A stretch of DNA of 64,000 nucleotides from Vespula vulgaris (taxonomy: Eukaryota > Arthropoda > Insecta > Hymenoptera > Vespidae). Below are positions 24,649 to 37,077 of the stretch, one piece after another; position 1 is the first letter of the stretch, and each line of letters starts with the position of its first letter. The translations under genes were made by a program, and so were the position numbers. The stretch lies in contig NC_066592.1 in the NCBI RefSeq assembly GCF_905475345.1, positions 8,173,501 through 8,237,500 of the forward strand. The letters are read 5' to 3'. Under the pieces are notes generated by a model. It was not told the DNA's origin. It saw only the letters and a program-made list of their open reading frames with translations, and ran no database searches.

Positions 24649-26499
24649 CATTAATCCTTATTTTTACGCACATATTTATATTTACCTACATACATGAATA
24701 TTTATGTATACAAAGGAGAGACAAATTTTGACACGGGACAGACAACGATTTTATCACTTCGTTCTTTCTTTCTTTCTTTCTTTTTCTTTCTTTTTTTTGC
24801 TTTTATTTCCTTTCCTCTTACGTCGTCGTTAAAGCGAAAAGCATCTTGTTCCCGCGTGACATCTTTCTCGCTTTCGTGCGTCCTCTTGCAGCCGGTCACA
24901 ATCTCTTCTACGTCTCTCTCTTTCTCTCTCTCTCTCTATCTATCTATCTCTCTTTCTCTCTTTCTCTTTCTACGCACACTCCCACGCGGTCGATCAAACG
25001 CCCGTAAACCTTCCTCTTGGCGTAAGGGCACGCCCACGAACACCTACGCGACGAGGAAACGTCCCTGTGATCTAGTTGCTGGATCCTTTCGTTGGTTAAT
25101 TGTCGATCGATGAACCGACAGAAAGGTTAAATCAAATAACATCGCAATTGATTTACATTCATTATTCTTTTCTTTTTTTTTTTATTATTTTTATATATTT
25201 ATTTCTATCTTGTTTTTTACTTTTTTATTTACTTACTTACTTACTTACTTATTTATTTATTTATTTATTTATTTATTTGAAAGAGAAAGAATTAATGATC
25301 CTAAAATGGATACATATTATTTTCGTTCGTCGATAAAATGATCAAACCTTTCGAGACAATGCATCATTGGAAATTTGGAAATTTGTTCGTTCGAAAAATA
25401 ACATCATTTTTCTTTTCTTTTATCTTTTTTTTTTTCCACGATGCTTTGAACGTAATTTTTCACACGCACGCACATACACGTAAAAAAGAAGAAAAAGCCC
25501 GACGTTCAACAAAGTATTTTAATCTAGACGGGTTTCAATCGCAACGGTAAGAAGTCGAATTGTCAATATTTATCGAACAAATTTTTCCCAACAGCCAGTC
25601 GACAGGTCGGTAGCCGCGTAAAATTCCGAAATTGCAAGCGAACCGTGTATTGTGTACCGTCCCGTATAGCTGGATAAACGCCGGGATTTAGCAGTGGGAA
25701 CGGTGGACATTTTTTTTTTCTTTTTTTCTCTTTCTTTTTTTCCGTTTTTCTTTTACCTCCCCCCTTTTCTTTCTTTTTCTCTGAATCCGAGGACAATTTT
25801 TAAAATGCGAATGAAAAAAAGTCAGAGGGATGAAGTGGTAAGAGAGGACTGGCATATTTCGAACTGTCGATATATATGCGTGTATGTGTGTGTACGTGTG
25901 TAGGTGGATATATTGCTGTCGACGAATTGACTTTAATCCAACGACCACGTTGAACATAGGTATTCATTAATCGTAAATTTGTAATTTCTTGTTCTCCTTT
26001 TCTTAAAAGATTTTTTTTAATTCAACTTTTATATCATGGTATTACATGTTACACATAGGCCATACGTATGATATAACATAGATATCAATCTTCATGTAAT
26101 TTTTCTTTTCATTCAATTTTTCTTTACGACAAATATTTAAATAGTATTATCATTATTACGAGAGATAGAACAGTGCCAACGTAATTGTAATGTTATCCAA
26201 AGTTGTAAATTTTTGTTCGTCGATCAAAAGTCAAAATTGAACAAATCAAATAGAAATACAAGGAATAGAATGATCTCGATATTTACATGTTAATACTACA
26301 TATAATACTCTTGTTAATTTAAATAAACTCGATCGAACGAATATATGATATAATTGATACAACTGACTAACGATATGTTGAAGTTGTTTAGAATTGTTTA
26401 GAACGAACAGTGTCAATGCACATTGAGACACGTTTAAGGTGCCGACCAACCGAACGTACGAAACCATCTCCCTTATGTTCGTTCACCACCTGTCGGCAA

Positions 26500-26620
26500 C
26501 GATTGATCGTAGCCGCTGCACATAGAGGCGTTGCTCATATTAATACCCGGGAATGTTAATTACGATTTGGGACGCGCGTGCTTGATTTTGCGGTACGAGT
26601 CTCGCAATTTTGGAATGCTC
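26500..26620. promoter_or_regulatory. Candidate regulatory island
   Basis: Repeat-free CpG-bearing DNA with ACCCGGGAATGTTAATTACG near 26547-26566 (a TTAATTA core). Weak evidence. Confidence 0.2.
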
Positions 26621-27046
26621 CAACGATAGTTCAACTACGCTCTCTCTCTCTGTCTCTCTCTGTCTCTGTACTGTAAATCGAATCAGTATGATCATTGTGT
26701 GGTATCCTCCGCATTTCTTTTCCTTTTCTTCTTTTTTTTTTAAGAAAAAAGAAAACCAACCAAAAAAAAAGACATGAAAATAAAAATAAAAGTAAAAATA
26801 AAAATAAAAATTAATATCGGTCTACGAACGGTCCAGTTAATGAGAGTTATGCAGAATATTCGTAAAATATCGTGTACGATTTAATTATAATAAAAACGTG
26901 ATTTTAATTTCTACGTGAAGTTAAGTATCGATGATTATCATTGTCATTATCATCATCATCATCATCGTCGTTGTCGTCGTCGTCGTTGTTATTGCAGAGA
27001 TTTCTCTATAACAGGAGTGAATGTATTTGGTAGAAGAATTTGACCG

Positions 27047-27110
27047 GAGGGCTTGGAGTTGGAAAAGAGTAAATCGCCCGTCAATTGATAGGTCACAAGT
27101 TCGAATCCCC
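27047..27110 (+). other. tRNA-like relic or tRNA-derived SINE head (A box and B box)
   Basis: An A-box-like GCTTGGAGTTGG (27051-27062) is followed about 47 nt on by AGTTCGAATCC (27098-27108), which matches the pol III B box GGTTCGANTCC at 10 of 11 bases. The T-stem does not pair, because the 5' arm ACAAG cannot pair with CCCCA apart from the G-C at the loop, so this is not a functional tRNA. A decayed tRNA pseudogene or the head of a tRNA-derived SINE is likelier. No poly-A tail is seen nearby downstream. Confidence 0.3.
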
Positions 27111-28559
27111 AATTCGGTTATATAAAAGGTTCAAATTTTTTCCACGAATCCTACGTGTCATCATCTCGAACGAGGGGAGAGTATTCTGGTTAGGTGCGAA
27201 ACCTTGCGTGGGTGTTGACAATGGGAAACGAACGTGTCTCTCTTTCTCTCTCGTTCTCTCGTTCTCTCTCACTCACTCATACTCTTTTGTATGGTATTTA
27301 GCATCGGCTCGTAAAACAGGCTGCTCTTGTATACACGTATATACCGATCACCGGAGTATCACGACGTGCTCGTGTTTAAACGTACGACCTGCCGAAGGCG
27401 ATAAAGAAGCCGGCAAGTCATTTAGTAGTAGATTGGATAGTAATTTATCGGCAAAGTTTTATATGGAAAATCTACAAGATCGTCTATGACGTTTGAAATA
27501 AAAACTTTATACCGCAATGTCGCTTTATTATTTCAAATTAAAAGGAAAAGAGAATAATAAAAAAGGGAAGAAGAAGAAGAAGAAGGAAAAGGAGAAGAAG
27601 AAGAAGTAGAAAAAAAAAGAAAAACACAAATATAGTTTAGTCGATTACCCTTATATAACTGTACCGTTTATTCTACCGGTTTATTCAGCGATACGATCAA
27701 GATTTCACAGTGATAACATTGGAAATATAATATCACCTGTCCTCATGATTCTTCAATGAAGTTTTCTTTTCTCTGTATTATGAGATAGAAAAAGATCGTA
27801 CATGTTAAAACGTGGGCGAGAAATTACTATACAGTACGAGAAGAACGTTTCACGAAGGAAACGTATTTATAGATCGTCGTTACGATTCTCCTACTTGTGG
27901 TTTAGCTGGTACAACAAGGGAGTAGTAGTGTGGTGACTTCTCCCTCGATCGAAAAGGAGAGATAATTCATTCCGCGTCGAAAGTAGAACCGCCAGTCCGC
28001 TTATGGTCCCACCGATGGTTAGACGCTAATAAATCCACGGTGGTAAGTGCCGTGAAATTTCTTGCTAGGATCCGTGCCAACGAATCCTCCCCTTGTCTTT
28101 CCTTTTTTCTTTCTATCTTTCTATCTTTCTTCCTTTTCTTTTTCTTTCTTTCTTTTGCTTGTTTGAGCATTACACGCGCGTTACGTTCGTCTTTGGCAAT
28201 GCCAAGAACGACTATCTCTTTTTTCCTTCTGCTTGTAATCTTATTTTCGTTTTCTTTTTTACGGAGCCAAAATGCATTGATCTCTAATCGTTATATGTGC
28301 AATAGTATAAGTATAGGTATATTATACACGCAAATCAAAGGTATATATATAATATATATAATGTATATATTACATTAGTATTTATGTAATACATTATATA
28401 TATGTATATATATATATTTAATGTAACATACATATATATATTTTTTTTCTTTGGTATCAAAATTGATAAAACGATTTGGAAAAAAGGGAACAGAAGAAGA
28501 AAAAGTTCGTCATACGTTTGAATCAAGCAACATAGAGAACTATTACTTGGAGTTCCGTG
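27111..28559. other. No gene seen; unique DNA, (AGA)n and TA-rich tract
   Basis: Contains an open + frame across 27085-27489 that starts with TTG rather than ATG and has no recognised domain, an AGA/GAA tract at 27568-27612, CT/T tracts at 28090-28150, and TA-rich DNA at 28340-28440. Confidence 0.55.
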
Positions 28560-28870
28560 AACCAGGTAAAAGCAGTTATGTTTGAGAAATATTCATAGGA
28601 TCGGTAAAAGCTTCTATGAGACGGTTAATGAGGTAGATGTTCTCGTCGAGGAACGATGAGCCAGATTAACCGCTTGCCGATCTTGGAATCGTTTCCTCTG
28701 TACGAGCATACCGACGGCAAAATACCGACTTTTCAGTTGGCAATTTTCGAGCCAGAGAACTGAAATTCTTGGCGTTCTAACGCAGCTTGTTGCGGCTTAG
28801 CTAAATCGCTAAGAGCAAAAGAGATAGGCTCGGTTCCGACTATGCTTTCAGAGAAATACGTTTTACAAGT
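28560..28870. promoter_or_regulatory. Repeat-free complex island with hairpin
   Basis: About 300 bp of complex DNA lacking microsatellites, with a perfect 6-bp hairpin CTTAGC-TAAATC-GCTAAG at 28796-28813 and several near-repeated CGAGNA words. No ORF of note. Possibly regulatory or a non-coding exon. Confidence 0.2.
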
Positions 28871-29029
28871 CATTTGGAAGGTTATTCAATCCGGTACGGA
28901 AATTTGATTTGATTTGATTTGATTTTTTTTTCCCTTGCTCTTTTTCTCCTTCCGATAATACGTTTGTGCAATTTTAATCGTTCCTACGATCATCGCTTCT
29001 TACATGGAATAAAATGTATAACATATGTA

Positions 29030-29073
<44 letters not shown>

Positions 29074-29589
29074 CGTCTATTTTATCTTATCTTACAAATA
29101 TATAATATACCTAATATACACTCATCGCAATAGGTCGTTTTTTGATTATCGTCGCGAAAAAAAACACACCAAAATAAAACGAAACAAGAAAAACAGAAAA
29201 ACAAATTACTCCACGTAAAACAATATCTAATATCGGCCGAAGTCATCCGATATTTATCATTAAATAAATATTTGAAGTACTTTAGAAGTGAGTAAAAAAG
29301 AAAAAAAAAGCACGAGAAAGAAAAAGAGAAAGAGAAAGAGAAAGAGAAAAATGCATTGGAATCCTTGGCAGAATAGAAGATCTTTCCGACAAGTTGTCGT
29401 TGGTAGTTTTAATTACGCGCCAATTAATTAGGATACCACCTGTTTTTCCTTTCTTCTTTCTTCTTCTTACTCATCCTCTTTCCTTCTCTTTTGCTCATCT
29501 TCTTCTTTTCCTTCTTCATCTTCTTTTTTACCTTATCGTCCCCTTTTTTATTTACCCACCCACCGGGCACTCGGAAGTAGCCACGCGGG

Positions 29590-29760
29590 GCCATTAGAGG
29601 CTCTAATGCAACCGCGGTACGACGCCTCCTTTTACCTTAGCAAGCGTCGGCGTTATCTCGTTAAGAAATTAACCGCGAATTAACGCCGTTTTACCGCGTA
29701 ATTAGATGACCTCTAAAGATTACAACCTTCAAGTTAATTTCACGATAGCGTTTCACGTTG
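29590..29760. promoter_or_regulatory. Candidate enhancer with inverted and repeated homeodomain sites
   Basis: CATTAGAG-G-CTCTAATG (29592-29608) is a perfect inverted pair of ATTA cores. AATTAAC occurs twice in direct orientation (29667-29673, 29678-29684), and ACCGCG recurs beside them, followed by GTAATTAG near 29699. Such dense homeodomain-type sites in CpG-bearing DNA suggest a developmental enhancer; this is inference. Confidence 0.4.
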
Positions 29761-29893
29761 TCCGCACCCTCTCCCTCCCCTTGCTTTCCCTTTTCCCCTT
29801 CCATTTCTTCTCACCTCCCCCTCATACCCCCTCACTTCACTTCTACTCCATCCAACCTTATCCATCCTGCTTCTCCTCTTAGTCTTCTAAAAG

Positions 29894-29896
<3 letters not shown>

Positions 29897-29945
<49 letters not shown>
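29897..29945. repeat. (GA)n microsatellite
   Basis: About 24 GA units. Confidence 0.95.
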
Positions 29946-29946
<1 letters not shown>

Positions 29947-30821
29947 ACATTGACGAGGTCTTCTTTGCCTTTAAGCGTGAAAATGAAAATGCATTTTCGA
30001 TCGTCGTCGAAGAATTTTCTTCCTTTGTTCGACTCGAGAAATTACATTCTCTTTGTTATCTACTTAGATAGTACTATGTAATGTAACATTTAAGCATAAG
30101 AACATCATAATAATTTGATTATTACAGTTCTCTAAGAGATAAAGGAAGATCATTTTATTTTAGAGATAAATATGTCGGCATAATCAGTTTCGTTCTTTCG
30201 AATTTTATATTCGTTCGAATTATTATTAATATTGGACGAGTGAATATCCGAATAAATCAATCGGCGATGTTTCTAACTCACTAATTGAGCGTACGTTTCT
30301 TCGCCTTTTTTCTTTTTTTTTCTTTTTTGTTTTATTTATGTTATTTTTTTTTTTCAACTTATCGTAACCTAATCAAATCGTTCTTTTCTTTTCTCTTTTC
30401 TTATTCTTTTTCTTACAAGGAAAAAAAATGTCAACCTTGTCAGCAAGGTGTAAAAGTATTATTTCTTTTAACTCGGTTGTTACCGTTCACTATCGATAAT
30501 TAGCAAATTTTTGGAGGGGTAATTAGTTAATGAAACATCTATACGTAACGGTATGCATATCTATCTATATAAATACATGGAAGCTCGTCCCGAATCTGTA
30601 CACCTACCTACGTTTGTAATTATTTCACGAGTCTGATGGAACCGAACGGAGGAACACAGTGATGCGTGATGAATACCGCTGGTTGGTTACATATCCGCTT
30701 AAAATGAAAGTACGGAGATTACGAGTGTGAAATTTGATCGAAATTTAAACGTGGGTCATAAAAGCTGAGTCGATTCCTATAAATACCTTTTGTAATAAAA
30801 GATTTTTCGGGAAATCCTTCA

Positions 30822-30824
<3 letters not shown>

Positions 30825-30868
<44 letters not shown>
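30825..30868. repeat. (TA)n microsatellite
   Basis: About 22 TA units. Confidence 0.95.
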
Positions 30869-30871
<3 letters not shown>

Positions 30872-30983
30872 TCTTTTGCAATAGGGATATCTTTTCGCAA
30901 AGAGAAACATACTTGTCAAATGAAAATACGACAGCTTTGAGATCATTTGTCGCGATAAATCGATTCGAGTCGTACTTACAACT

Positions 30984-31062
30984 GTGTCTGTCCGTCTGTC
31001 TGTCTGTTTGTCTGTCTGGCTGGTTGGTTGGTTGGTTGGTTGGTTGGCTGGTTGGCTGGCTA
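30984..31062. repeat. (TCTG)n-(GGTT)n compound repeat
   Basis: TCTG units change to GGTT and GGCT units, a compound tetranucleotide tract. Confidence 0.9.
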
Positions 31063-31097
31063 CCTACCTGTATGTATATGTATATGTTAGAAAGAGA

Positions 31098-31141
<44 letters not shown>

Positions 31142-31338
31142 GGGTGAGAGAATGTATGCGCACGTTAACGTGAGCCCGATCAATTATCTCATTAGATTCA
31201 TTAATTGGGCCCGGAGGCCAACCATGTGGGAGCCATGGAGGAGATCTATCTTCGCAGAGTAACGGGAATACTGGGTTCGAAAGCGCACGCGACAGGACGA
31301 ACATTGAAAATGACCCGGTGACCTCTTCGTCTCTTATT

Positions 31339-31378
31339 CGCTAACGATAATGATAACGATAACGATAACGATAACGAT
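31339..31378. repeat. (GATAAC)n hexanucleotide repeat
   Basis: About six units of AACGAT/GATAAC. GATA cores recur every 6 bp, so this is a possible GATA-factor array. Confidence 0.85.
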
Positions 31379-31625
31379 ATAAATCAAATCGAAGATATTC
31401 TCTTTTATTTTCTATGTCTCGAAAAATAATGAATCGTTATTAATGATAATTGACTGGCAATAAGAATATTTGTTTGTATGAATGAATAGATATTTTATTG
31501 AAAGTCTTAAATATTAATTCATCGAAATAAAATATGAATATTTGGATATTCAAATGTTACGTAACTAAGCATTCGAATGTTAAGTGTTTGTTTCAAACGA
31601 ATATAGTTTTCACTCTTAATTATAA

Positions 31626-32480
31626 CAGGTGTTCAAAATAAAGCGTTGTACGTTGTTATCTTGGAAATATCGGCGTTTTTAAGTTCAGGCAATTATTTTG
31701 TACAATTATCTTTTATTTTATTTTTATATTTTTCTCGATAGGAACATATTTTATTTTAATGATTCGCAACGTATTCTACGTAACGAAACAACTAACATTC
31801 GTTTGAAATATTTTTTGGTCACCTTCAATTTTCCAAGATAGTTACAAATGCGGCTTTTGAGGAAAATTACAAGAAATAAAAAATATGTATACTTCTCAAA
31901 CAGTACCTACATTTGCAATCGTCGATAGTTCGCATATTTCTTTTTTGCGATATGTTTATTTACGCATTCTAATGTTTGCAGTAATGTAAATGTTATATAC
32001 GTAGCCACATTCGCATAAGAAGAAATAGGAAATAATAAACATGCTAATTAAACACCTTATGTTACATAGATAATAATACACGGCTAATGACACACTGAGA
32101 GATGAATCGAAGAGTTATATAGTTATCTCTTAACAAAACTTGTTGGTTAGCAACATTCTTTTTTCATTCTATAAGCGTAATTATATTTCGTTATACATTT
32201 CGAAGAATTGATAAAGTTTGATAAAAAAGAAAGTGTATGTAACAAAAATATTTTCGACTAAAGTTACATGTATTTTTCTGCAGAATATGTCGTCGTTATA
32301 AAAAATGATAAGTTTCTATTTAAAAAAAATAATAAAAAAAAAAGGATCTAAACGTTTCATTAAATAAATATCATAATATTCCATTTCCCTCTTTGAAATC
32401 AGATAACTCTTGCGCCTGAACAATTTTTCTCAAAAAACGCCGAGTTTACGAGATACAAAATTCGTAATTTCTGTTTTTTA
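31626..32480. mobile_element. Possible degenerate DNA transposon remnant with inverted ends
   Basis: The left part (31655-31695: TATCTTGGAAATATCGGCG, then TTTTTAAGTTCAGGC) is matched in inverted orientation by the right part (32410-32455: GCCTGAACAATTTTTCTC, then AAAAAACGCCGAGTTTACGAG). A third related inverted piece, TTTTCCAAGATAGTTACAAA, lies at about 31829. The outer left end CAGGTGTTCAAAATAAAGCG begins after a TA and resembles Tc1/mariner-type ends, but its mirror image was not found on the right. No transposase ORF survives. This is an old remnant at best. Confidence 0.3.
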
Positions 32481-32835
32481 TGTATATATATATTTTTTTC
32501 CTTCACATTCTAATATAAGACAAAATTAATGATTAAGATTTCACAAAGTATAACGCTTACATTTAGCGAACATTAAATTATGGGTATGAATTAATGATTA
32601 ATTTTGCGAAAAGAAAATGTATATAATGTATAATTTACGAAAAAACAATAAAAAAAAAACAAAACAAAATAGAAAGAAGAAAAAAAGAATACGTAACATG
32701 TGAATTCAACATTACACGAAAAGTTAAGATTCGAACGTGAATAGATTATACTTAGTTTTAAGTACGTGTTTCTCCGTTGATTTTACGGTAACTTCAACGC
32801 TCGCGCAGAGGATAAGCATGAATGTGATGCAAGAG

Positions 32836-32842
<7 letters not shown>

Positions 32843-32916
<74 letters not shown>
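32843..32916. repeat. (GA)n microsatellite
   Basis: About 36 GA units. Confidence 0.95.
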
Positions 32917-32918
<2 letters not shown>

Positions 32919-33171
32919 ACCTTGACCAACGACCATGAATTCAAACTTCGATCTAATTCTCGAAGGACCACGCGCCGTGTGTATCTACGACGGTGTCACC
33001 AAGGAGTTGCTAGATAGTTGTGGCCCAGATTGAGGGTGATTGGGTAACCACTAAGTATATCGAGCTTAGAGTACTCTAGAAACCTTCGTACAAGAGCGTG
33101 ACACTCGTCCGTTCAATGACGGTGTGCCACGGAAACGAGGAATTTGCTGAGATAGATGGATAGAGAGACAG

Positions 33172-33175
<4 letters not shown>

Positions 33176-33262
<87 letters not shown>
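33176..33262. repeat. (GA)n tract with duplicated GACAGACTGA segment
   Basis: The segment GACAGACTGAGAGAGAG occurs twice, around 33168 and 33202, so part of the tract arose by duplication. Confidence 0.9.
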
Positions 33263-33265
<3 letters not shown>

Positions 33266-33416
33266 CGTATGCTGTGCCATACTCGTCAGTAATTATAATT
33301 TAATTGCTCGTTCTCACGACGAATAGCAAACGAATTCATTCGACATTGTCTCCACGAATTTGCAGTCACTGATTTACTTGTTTTTATGTATATGTGTATA
33401 TGTATATGTGTATGTG

Positions 33417-33419
<3 letters not shown>

Positions 33420-33470
<51 letters not shown>

Positions 33471-33491
33471 GTACGTACGTACGTACGTACA
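33420..33491. repeat. (TA)n and (ACGT)n tracts
   Basis: About 18 TA units, then TATATGT and five ACGT units. Confidence 0.9.
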
Positions 33492-35045
33492 TATGTATGT
33501 ATGATATGTACATAATTACTATTTATGGATCACGGAAAGACACAACATAAGTTTCTCAAATACGAGTAACATATTCATTGTGAACGAAGCTTTAAGCACG
33601 CGTAATACGCAGCTCGAATACGTACGAGAGCAGCCTCTTCGAGTGAAACTCGTATCCACGCTTTCGGTGTTCCGCTACAAGATTACTTATCGCGCCGGAG
33701 ACAGGGTACTCTACTTTAAAAAAAAAAAAAAAAGAAAGAGAGAGAGAGAGAAAGAAAAAGAAAGACAAAAAAAGATATAAATAAAGAAAAGAGAAGGAAG
33801 AAGAGAAGAGAAGAAAAACAGATTCGATCGAGCCGACGTTCGTGTTCTTCGTTCACCTTTCCTTTTCCTTTTTCTTTTTCTTTTTTTCGTTTTCTTTTCC
33901 TTTTATTTATTTATTTATTTATTTATTTATTTGTTCCTACCGCTGTAGGACTTTCGAACTGTTTCTCGAGGTGTTCAGTGTTGTTCATCGTAGTTCATCG
34001 TACGCAATTTTATGGTGTCCATCGGCTCGATTTTATGGATAGAGAGAGAAAGAGAGAGAGAGAGAGGAAAGGGGTAAGAGGAGAGGAAGAGAGAAAGCAA
34101 GACAGGCACGTGGTTCGTACTAGAATTGGCTTCTTGGGAGGAGGAGAGGAGGAAAAAAGGAAGATAAAGGAAGTGGCACGCGCGCCATTAACCGAGCACG
34201 GCGAGTGTAATAAAGGTGCTTGCTCGTTGGATAAAAAACGTGCCCTTTTCAGATGCTAAGGCATTCCTCATTCGATCGGTCTAATGGTTCCGTGTTCGGA
34301 TGTTATTCTGACTTCTTACAAGATAGCGAGACGTGCATTTTGATTTCAGTAGCATCGTATCTCTCTTTCTGTCTCTCTCTCTCTCTCTTTTCCTCTTTTT
34401 CTTTTTTGCTTTTTCATTCTGTTTCTGTCTTCATCGAACTCTCTCTTTCTCTCTCTCTCTCTCTTTTTTGGTCTTTGTTTGTTATCATCTGTTTCACCAG
34501 TCCCAATTCATATTTTTATTTAGCCATTTGTATAAACACCGTTAGTATTGAAGTCCTTCTACGCGATTTTCGAAAAAAGAAAAAAAGGAAAAAAAAAATA
34601 CTATCCCGTCAAAGTATTCAGCGTCGTTTCCAGAATAAAAAAAAAAAAAGAAAGAGAGAGAGAGAAAAATGATAAAATAAAAAAAAAAGAACGTTCGAAA
34701 GTGTACCTCTCGCACGTCGGCGCGAAAGTGCGCAACCTGTCGATTTATGTTTAATTACATTGTAATTGAAAAATACCGGGGAACGTTATCGCAATGTTCG
34801 ATGATGCTCTTGCCTGCCGCAGCATCGGTTGCATCAAAAACGACGATAGAAATGAAAGTCGATCATTATCGGACGGTTAACGTCGAACGGTTGCTCTCTT
34901 TTTCGTTTCTCCCTATTCTACTATGGAACGACGATGATAAAAGGAAAATAACGAAAAAGAAAAAAAGAAGAAAGAAAAAGAAAATATATATACATAGATA
35001 TGTGTATATATATATACACACACACACATATATACATATATATAC

Positions 35046-35057
<12 letters not shown>

Positions 35058-35119
<62 letters not shown>
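35058..35119. repeat. (TA)n microsatellite
   Basis: About 30 TA units preceded by CATA and ACAC units. Confidence 0.95.
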
Positions 35120-35122
<3 letters not shown>

Positions 35123-35983
35123 AAACGTCGTATTTTCCTTCGATTTGTGGTGATAGATCGATCGTTTTATTCGATGTATGTATACACATATACACAAACA
35201 TAGAGACATTCATATCCATGTACATGAATACACACAAACAAACATACACACACATACGTATTTACATACATATGTATGTAGTTCGCTTGAGCGAACAACG
35301 TTGGGGCAAGAAATTCATCGCGATATCTCGATCGCGGTTTAAAAGAACCGTAAATAACGGTGACCGTAAACACGCACCGCAATCTGCGCTTTTATCGAGC
35401 CGAATATTTTTACGAACGTTCTCCTCTTCCTCCCTTCTTTTTCTTCTCTTTTCTCTCTCTCTCCTTTCTCTCTCTCTCTCTCTCTTTTTCTCTCTTCGTA
35501 CCTCTTCTACCAATCCTTCGTGTATTGATAAACGTTCAAAGAGTGTTTCTTAAAGTGGTCAAGGAGTATCCGCATCTTCCGTGAAGATGTTCCTGCCCAG
35601 TCTCGTCTTCCTACTTGCTGTGTACACAAAACGTTATATGCCAATCGTCGCAAAGTGAGTTCTCAGCCTCTCTCTTTCTCTCTTCCTTTCTCTTTTTTTT
35701 TTCCTTCAATCATCCACTAAGTCTGTCTTCGTTCCTTTCGATGGTAGCAACACGTTCGAACCGAAGTAGCTTTTCTCGGGTAAGGATAAGAAAGAAAGAA
35801 AGAAAGAACGAACGGTGAGTAAATGTTCTTCTTCTTCTTCTTCTTCTTCTTCTACTTCTTCCTCTTCCTCCTTTCGACTTGTCCTTTAGTGTTCTCTCTC
35901 TCTCTTTTTCTGTTTCTGTTTCTCTTTCTCTACTTCAACCATCTCTACCCTGCTTCTGGTACACTCTGCTTCCTTCCCCTTCT

Positions 35984-35986
35984 CTT

Positions 35987-36081
<95 letters not shown>
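35984..36081. repeat. (CT)n microsatellite, about 100 bp
   Basis: CT units with CCT interruptions; one of the longest pyrimidine tracts in the window. Confidence 0.95.
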
Positions 36082-36085
<4 letters not shown>

Positions 36086-36470
36086 CTTTTTCTTCTACCT
36101 TTATCTGGAGGTCAACGTACAGGCACATGGCGTAACCGAAATCACATACGCGTTCCTTGCGAACTCACTCGTCTGTGACTTCTGTTGTCTTTATTTGGCC
36201 TCTAATTGTTTTCCTCCCTCCCTCCCTCTTTCTCTCTCCCTCCCTCTCTCTCATATGAGTAAACAATTCTTTCGTATATACGCTCGAACGATTGTTTCAG
36301 TTTAATACGTTCTTACAAGAGAGAGAAAGCGAGAGAGAGAGAGAGATAGAAAAAAAATTATATACATAAATAAAAAATTACCGACGCCAACACAACACAA
36401 CGTATTATCAAATTTCAATTTTTTCAAGCGTTATTCAATATCATTTTATATTTGTATTTTCTTTTGATAT

Positions 36471-36490
36471 CGATCGTCCTGCGACGATCG
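36471..36490. other. Perfect 8-bp hairpin
   Basis: CGATCGTC-CTGC-GACGATCG. Too short for a microRNA precursor; may be a dimeric protein site or chance. Confidence 0.4.
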
Positions 36491-36861
36491 TACGAACTTA
36501 GTAATAATATTAAAATAATTCCGAAATAACGAAAGGTTTCCTTCGAATTTCTTTGTACGATCGACCTCGAAGCAGAGCAATAACTGGGTAACGGCGGTCG
36601 TCGGCTTTGCCAGTTCGAAGGTGGGTCCATTACCGTCTTCGGACAATGACGTTGGCTCCTTTGGATCAGGTTGGGTCTGTAGAGTACGTTCTTACCTGGG
36701 CCCGAAACGTTCGGACTACGGCAGAGACGTGCCGGGAAGGTAGCCGGGTGTCGCAAAGGCCAGATTAATGGTCCCAGAGAATTCTTGGTAGTCTATCCAA
36801 GACCGGACCTGACTCTCCTTCCTCCTCACACCCTCGCAACCTTTCTCTCTTTTTCTCTCTT

Positions 36862-36905
<44 letters not shown>

Positions 36906-37045
36906 CTTTCTTTCTTTCTCATTCTCGCTTCGAACGCCAATGCCAGAAGGCCGTACGTGATGTGTATAGTCCAGAAACACCACCCACGTTAAGAAAATTT
37001 CATTTTCTAACGTGCTATCTTCTATACATGGATATATGTTTCAAA

Positions 37046-37077
<32 letters not shown>

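Larger units (their letters stand above)
20721..27046. other. No gene seen; unique DNA with simple repeats
   Basis: Contains (CT)n at 20915-20938, A/T tracts at 21776-21800 and 21960-22030, (GACC)-like units at 22072-22108, (GGT)n at 22374-22496, (CT)n at 22722-22780, GGGCAT repeats at 23186-23220, (TTTC)n at 23798-23842, an ATT-rich tract at 24347-24468, (TA)n at 24592-24648, TTAC/TTAT at 25225-25278 and (ATC/GTC)n at 26938-26995. Complex islands lie at 23320-23540 and 26500-26620. Confidence 0.6.
28871..31625. other. No gene seen; repeats and one regulatory-looking island
   Basis: Contains (TA)n at 29033-29071, A-rich tracts around 29160-29350, TTC-rich DNA at 29455-29530, the island at 29590-29760, (GA)n at 29897-29945, T-rich DNA at 30300-30350, (TA)n at 30825-30868, TCTG/GGTT units at 30984-31062, (GA)n at 31093-31139 and (GATAAC)n at 31339-31378. 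Confidence 0.6.

Noticed and set aside
28629..28636. TGAGGTAG, the let-7 seed
   Set aside because: The following bases do not match let-7 and no hairpin of precursor length forms.
34747..35553. 268-residue open frame on +
   Set aside because: Mostly Tyr/Ile/His from TA/CA repeats; no coding signature.
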